Shown piece by piece: positions 60,231-64,000 of a stretch of 64,000 nt of DNA. The notes under the pieces are model-generated. The model was not told the DNA's origin. It did not search any database and saw nothing but the letters and a program-made list of their open reading frames with translations. The stretch is from Psychrobacter vallis (GTDB taxonomy: Bacteria > Pseudomonadota > Gammaproteobacteria > Pseudomonadales > Moraxellaceae): assembly GCF_904846715.1 (NCBI RefSeq), contig NZ_CAJHBU010000006.1, forward strand, positions 62,001-126,000, given 5' to 3'. A program made the translations under genes and the position numbers. Position 1 is the first letter of the stretch. The number at the start of each line of letters is the position of its first letter.

Positions 60231-61229
60231 TCAGCTTGACCAACCATTGATGTCATAATCTTGCATATTAGGATAACGAGTCAATAAACCACTGCGTGAT
60301 GACATATTAAAATAGCATTGTCCATCCGCACTTACTTGTATGTCCCAGCCTAAATGATGAGCAGCAACAATAACGTGTCCTGCAAAAATGCGTATTTGAC
60401 GGTAGGCATGACGCTGCGAGGGCTCAAGGGTAATTTGGCTAAGCACATAACTGCGTATGTATTGGCAGAGTTGTGCTGCGCTATAACGGTCATTGATACT
60501 TTTACGCGTACTACATTGTTTTAAGGCATGAACTGCAGCACTACAAGCCATGATATCAGTAGCCAAACTGCCCTCACCTGTCTCAAATACTTGTGGCTGT
60601 AGAATTACTTGCCAGTCGTCAGCATAAAGACTAGTGAGCAATTCGTCTGGATTATAGCGCTTGGTCAGCACTCGTAAAGAGACAGACGTACCGTTAGCAT
60701 GCTTGTCTGCAACCTCAACCCTCTCAGCTGGCGAATCATTCAGTGTAAAACCATAGCGGTGCAATTTTGGATATGCCCGAATCGCCTGCTGTATGTCTGA
60801 CATATCCAACAACGTCATGTCATGCAATGGCGATAATAATGGCTGCTCGCTATGATTTTGATAAAAATTGGCTGGCAAGTCGATAAGCTGCGCCGCTTCT
60901 AACAATGACAAATACTCAGACAAAGCCTCTGACGCAATCAGTGCCCACTTCGACAAGCTGTCTTTATTAGGTGAATGAAAACGCACTGAATGACCATAAA
61001 GCCGGCGCAATTGACCTTCTAGCCGCCGCGTCGGCTCTGGAATATCAGTCAAAGGTCTAGCTGGATCTACTGGCGATCTATTTGGATCAAAGTTAGGATG
61101 CACAATCGCAGGATGCTTATTATCAGGTGAAATAGACGATGGCTCAGCACTACTTTCTGCACGCTTACAGCCCTCTGCAATAAAGTCAGCATTGGGCATG
61201 TGATTGTCAGAAGTAGAAGGCTGAGTCAT
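60231..61229 (-). CDS. Conserved-looking protein of unknown function (332 aa)
   Basis: Soluble 332-aa protein without signal peptide or membrane segment, and no recognised family. The first 70 residues are polar and proline-rich (NRSPVDPARPLTDIPEPTRR); then a helical middle (SKWALIASEALSEYLSLLEAAQLIDLP) and a C-terminal region with CSAAVHALKQCSTRKSINDR, YSAAQLCQYIRSYVLSQI, YRQIRIFAGHVIVAAHHLGW. The good codon-like composition and the tight placement between pyrE (62 bp) and the epimerase-like gene (84 bp) argue that it is real. Function unknown. Confidence 0.72.
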   Translation of the reverse strand: MTQPSTSDNHMPNADFIAEGCKRAESSAEPSSISPDNKHPAIVHPNFDPNRSPVDPARPLTDIPEPTRRLEGQLRRLYGHSVRFHSPNKDSLSKWALIASEALSEYLSLLEAAQLIDLPANFYQNHSEQPLLSPLHDMTLLDMSDIQQAIRAYPKLHRYGFTLNDSPAERVEVADKHANGTSVSLRVLTKRYNPDELLTSLYADDWQVILQPQVFETGEGSLATDIMACSAAVHALKQCSTRKSINDRYSAAQLCQYIRSYVLSQITLEPSQRHAYRQIRIFAGHVIVAAHHLGWDIQVSADGQCYFNMSSRSGLLTRYPNMQDYDINGWSS

Positions 61230-61312
61230 GAAGTCTCTCTAAAAATAAAGTTTAAAACGAAGTAAACCGAACGCTGATACTAGGCCAAATTTAGGCTTAC
61301 TCTAGACCTAGT

Positions 61313-62152
61313 TTAAGCTTGATGGTGCAAAATATCACGGTAGCCTACTTGCCAATCAGGATAATCCAGCCAAGCTAATGGAATGTTGCTGTGTAAGCGT
61401 TTTCCTGTGACAGCTGTTTTTGTCTCATCAAGAGCAGGAGGCATTTCATCCACCTGTTTGCTAAGCCAAGTGGTCAGCTCAAACGTTGTGACTGGCAGAT
61501 AGTCAGTAGCCAGATAAACAGGTCTTGGGGCATCGCAAGTCAATACATTGGCAATGATATTAACCAAATCACGATCCATAATACGATTGCTCCAATGCGC
61601 AGCGGGCATTGGCTCTTTTTGTGACTCTTTGGCTTTACGCAAACGCATGAGGCGCGCGCGTCCATAAATACCGCTGGGACGAATGATAATCGCTTTGTCA
61701 CCAAAACCTTGTTGCAATGCCTGCTCTGCTTGTAAGATCACTTTTGATGCTTCGCGCTCAGGCATCATAGGTACTGTATGTTCATCAATCCATTCGCCAT
61801 TATCTTGCCCATAGACGCCCGTTGACGAAATAAAAACAATGCGCTCAAGTTCAGTGAGTTTATCGGAAAGTTGTACTAGATGCTGATTGATAGCCAAATA
61901 GCTACTGTGGTAACCACTGGTAGAATATTCATCAGGCGTCACAATAATCGCAATATGAGTAAAGCCCTGTAATTGCTCAGCATTGAGTGTCAATACATCG
62001 GCTTGCATAAATGTTACTTTATCATCCAAAGCATAACGATGATGATCCCCTCGTGCCAGCCCAGTAACGTCTAAACCGTTTTGTGCAAGCTTATTGGTCA
62101 CTGGTAAGCCAATATCACCTTGACCAATAATCAAAAGTTTCTGAGTGCTCAT
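61313..62152 (-). CDS. NAD-dependent epimerase/dehydratase-like (atypical SDR) protein
   Basis: Rossmann-fold protein of about 279 aa. The dinucleotide-binding loop is LLIIGQGDIGLPVTNKLAQNG at the N-terminus; ISSTGVYGQDNGEWIDEHTV corresponds to the SDR catalytic SST/Y region, and AIIIRPSGIYGRARLM is the typical epimerase strand-loop. The YxxxK pair is not obvious, so an atypical SDR is likely; it is close to the YeeZ type. The substrate is unknown. ATG at 62152 (MSTQKLLIIGQ) with AAGGA upstream is preferred to 62176. A repeat copy lies just upstream. Confidence 0.82.
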   Translation of the reverse strand: MSTQKLLIIGQGDIGLPVTNKLAQNGLDVTGLARGDHHRYALDDKVTFMQADVLTLNAEQLQGFTHIAIIVTPDEYSTSGYHSSYLAINQHLVQLSDKLTELERIVFISSTGVYGQDNGEWIDEHTVPMMPEREASKVILQAEQALQQGFGDKAIIIRPSGIYGRARLMRLRKAKESQKEPMPAAHWSNRIMDRDLVNIIANVLTCDAPRPVYLATDYLPVTTFELTTWLSKQVDEMPPALDETKTAVTGKRLHSNIPLAWLDYPDWQVGYRDILHHQA

Positions 62153-62181
62153 ACTATACATCCTTACCTTTGCCAAATATT

Positions 62182-62327
62182 TATAGTCAAATCAAAATAG
62201 AAGAGTATCAGCGAGACTGGGATAAATTTTTTGCAGCCCCTGTCTGCACAGGCACAGCAAGCAAGAAAAATTCGTACCAGTCTCGCGTCATAATATCGTG
62301 TATCAACTTTATTTAGTATCGACTATA
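62182..62327 (+). repeat. Interspersed intergenic repeat, copy D
   Basis: A 146-bp copy starting TATAGTCAAATCAAAATAGA and ending, on the other strand, TATAGTCGATACTAAATAAA. Core: AGCGAGACTGGGATAAATTT, GCAGCCCCTGTCTGCACAGG, CACAGCAAGCAAGAAAAATT. It fills the gap between the SDR-like gene and the DUF4105 gene; its right end is 13 bases from the latter's stop. Confidence 0.85.
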
Positions 62328-62339
62328 AAAGCCAAACGT

Positions 62340-64000
62340 CTAAAAATATCGTCTATACGATAGCTGTACATCGTCATTGGCAGCGACGCGATCTTGCCAG
62401 TCGTAGTTGGCATTGATACGCAGTGCTTGTTTTTTGTCGATATCGTACTGTAGACCTAAAGTCGATATCGGCTGCCAGTAATAACCACGGACGTCAGATT
62501 CATCGCTGCTGCCATGATACCAATATGGCAATTGCAATTCAGCTTGCGCGCGTAACTGATTGTTAATCTGATAACGACAACCTGCATTTATGCCTGTACC
62601 CACGCGAAAGCCCTTATTAAGACCTCGCCCACCTTGCGCTGTGCCTGATAAAAAGGTGTAACATAGCTGCGGCGGCATCTCACCTGTATTTGCTCTAGGG
62701 GTGCCAAATACCCACGACCAACCTGTCTCGTAACCCACACTACCCACCAAATGATCTGTCCCATCTTCTTGTGAGCCATCGTTGACACGTGTGGCCTCTA
62801 TCGTTGCGCCCCATGTTTTACCTTTTTTGGCAGAATTAATGGGATTAAAAGAACGGCCACGAATCAAGGTTACGTTTTGCAAGACCACGCTTTTCGGTTG
62901 AGAGTCATGATTGCTTGATGAATTGTCATCTTGGTCATATAGGCGCAAGGTTGCAGCAGCGCCTTCTAAGTCAAAAAACTGCGGAAATCCTGATGGACGA
63001 TCGAGGGTATCATGGTAGCCCGCTCTCACACCAATATCGATATAGTTATTATCTCCGCGTTGACCAATACCCATATAACCAAGTTGTAATGGGTGTCTGT
63101 CTATTGGGTTGTTGTCTGACACCGCAATGAGACGTGGTAGTAATGTCTGCTTGTTATCTGACATACTTGAGACTGGATTGAGCTGCGCCGATTTAATCTC
63201 ATTGACAGTTTGTTTTGCACTATTGTGATAGCCTAATTGGTCACGCTGGTGCTTAACCTCATTAAGCTGTGCTTGACGCAATGTGCCATCGGCAGGCGTA
63301 TAACTGGTGCTGCCGAGTAGATTTTCATTATTTAATAACTGCACAACATCTGATGGAATGACCACATGGGGCAGTTGACTCAATAAATGTTGCTGCGGTC
63401 GTACTACATCAATGAGACGTAAAATCTCAGAAGCGCAATTATCAGTAGCAAAATAATACGGCAGCTCCAAATCTTTGGTTTCCCAAACATGCCTTATGAT
63501 TTGTTGCACCTCGCTTGGTGTCAAATTCAACTGATATGTCCACGCATCACGTTCGTCATCTTGTATATATTTGGCAAATCTTTCAGGATAGGGGTCTATT
63601 TCAATGATACTGTCATAGCCGCCAATCATAGATTTGACCGCATACACTGGAAAACTATCTGCTGGATTGCCGCCCACTGTATAATTCAAGGCGTAAGCGT
63701 GATGAATTTGGCTGGGATCAGCCGCACTTGCTGTTGAGTCGATACGTAATAAAGTATGAGCAAAGGCTGAAGTAGGATTGTCTAAATATTCTTGTGCAAA
63801 CATGATGGACAGCTGCTCGGGGGCAAGCTTCTGCATCCACGCATCAAGCTCAGGGCAATCAGCTTGTAGCTCTGTTTCATCAATGTCTAAAGTCTCCGTC
63901 AGCCATCGCACGCGCGCTGGAAAACGACATAGTACCGAATTGCTATTTAAAGCATTATTATCAAGCGTTTGAGCCGTGTCATAAGCAGTCGTTGCCATCT
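62340..64000 (-). CDS. DUF4105 domain protein, probable outer-membrane-associated (N-terminus beyond window)
   Basis: The visible 553 residues show the DUF4105 core: SIMFAQEYLDNPTSAFAHTLLRID, HAYALNYTVG, VYAVKSMIGGYDSIIEI, RDAWTYQLNLTPSEVQQIIRHVWE, and YYFATDNCASEILRLIDV (with the NC pair typical of this thiol-protease-like family). The C-terminal half is rich in beta strands with aromatic endings (LRINANYDWQDRVAANDDVQLSYRRYF), suggesting a membrane beta-barrel that ends in Phe. The reading frame continues past base 64000, so the start, and any signal peptide, is outside. A family role in envelope biogenesis is not established. Confidence 0.78.
   Translation of the reverse strand, partial: MATTAYDTAQTLDNNALNSNSVLCRFPARVRWLTETLDIDETELQADCPELDAWMQKLAPEQLSIMFAQEYLDNPTSAFAHTLLRIDSTASAADPSQIHHAYALNYTVGGNPADSFPVYAVKSMIGGYDSIIEIDPYPERFAKYIQDDERDAWTYQLNLTPSEVQQIIRHVWETKDLELPYYFATDNCASEILRLIDVVRPQQHLLSQLPHVVIPSDVVQLLNNENLLGSTSYTPADGTLRQAQLNEVKHQRDQLGYHNSAKQTVNEIKSAQLNPVSSMSDNKQTLLPRLIAVSDNNPIDRHPLQLGYMGIGQRGDNNYIDIGVRAGYHDTLDRPSGFPQFFDLEGAAATLRLYDQDDNSSSNHDSQPKSVVLQNVTLIRGRSFNPINSAKKGKTWGATIEATRVNDGSQEDGTDHLVGSVGYETGWSWVFGTPRANTGEMPPQLCYTFLSGTAQGGRGLNKGFRVGTGINAGCRYQINNQLRAQAELQLPYWYHGSSDESDVRGYYWQPISTLGLQYDIDKKQALRINANYDWQDRVAANDDVQLSYRRYF

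Noticed and set aside
1..64000. CRISPR arrays, tRNA or rRNA genes, prophage, complete IS or integron
   Set aside because: No direct-repeat arrays, cloverleaf-like segments, transposase or phage structural genes were seen anywhere in the window.

Overview
The window looks like a chromosomal housekeeping segment of a gammaproteobacterium of the Moraxellaceae, most probably Psychrobacter or a close relative. This is inferred from family content, gene order and protein character; no database was searched. Pointers are a murG-murC-ddl-ftsQ-ftsA-ftsZ-lpxC block detached from the rest of the division cluster, the rlmE/yhbY-ftsH-folP neighbourhood, and a SpoT whose synthetase half has decayed as in Acinetobacter. 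There is no prophage, complete insertion sequence, CRISPR array, tRNA or rRNA gene that I can recognise.

Layout. 1-5.3 kb (minus): ubiA (cut by the edge), a small membrane protein, rsmJ, uppP, tsaB and ffh. 5.6-12.0 kb: a CcsA/YpjD-like membrane protein, purU, a large Ig-repeat lipoprotein, rpmB-rpmG and three small unknown genes. 12.2-20.8 kb (minus): rpe, a DUF2805 protein, S-formylglutathione hydrolase, a membrane-anchored C13 peptidase, htpG, a thioesterase-like protein and ispH. 21-37.8 kb (mostly plus): gmk, rpoZ, spoT, ridA, priA, a zinc-type CDF exporter, an unknown gene, a CPA2 antiporter, trmB, recA and recX. 37.8-44.6 kb (minus): a DASS carrier, a DUF937 protein, a YgfX-like/SdhE pair, folP and ftsH. 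45-48.8 kb: rlmE divergent from yhbY, a DOMON-like protein, a secreted CHAP protein and dciA. 49-64 kb (minus): lpxC, ftsZ, ftsA, ftsQ, ddl, murC, murG, gshB, pyrE, an unknown gene, an NAD-dependent epimerase-like protein and a DUF4105 protein cut by the right edge.

How the genes fit together. The right third builds and divides the envelope: MurG, MurC and Ddl make peptidoglycan precursors, FtsQ/A/Z form the divisome, LpxC commits lipid A synthesis, and UppP at the left end recycles the lipid carrier. rpoZ, spoT, rpmB/G, yhbY, rlmE, rsmJ, trmB, tsaB and ffh serve transcription, translation and targeting. recA, recX, priA and dciA serve replication and repair. htpG and ftsH both have sigma-32-like promoters visible upstream.

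The most interesting non-coding structure is the 1,068-bp gap between trmB and recA. It holds two perfect DnaA boxes, a third near-match, two IHF-consensus sites and a very AT-rich block, so it could be a replication origin or a DnaA-regulating locus. Other leads are a five-copy intergenic repeat of about 140-160 bp with imperfect terminal inverted repeats, a different inverted-repeat element upstream of ftsZ, a 24-codon ORF with a strong Shine-Dalgarno and its own terminator beside htpG, and an intrinsic terminator inside the gmk leader. I found no clear new multi-gene system.
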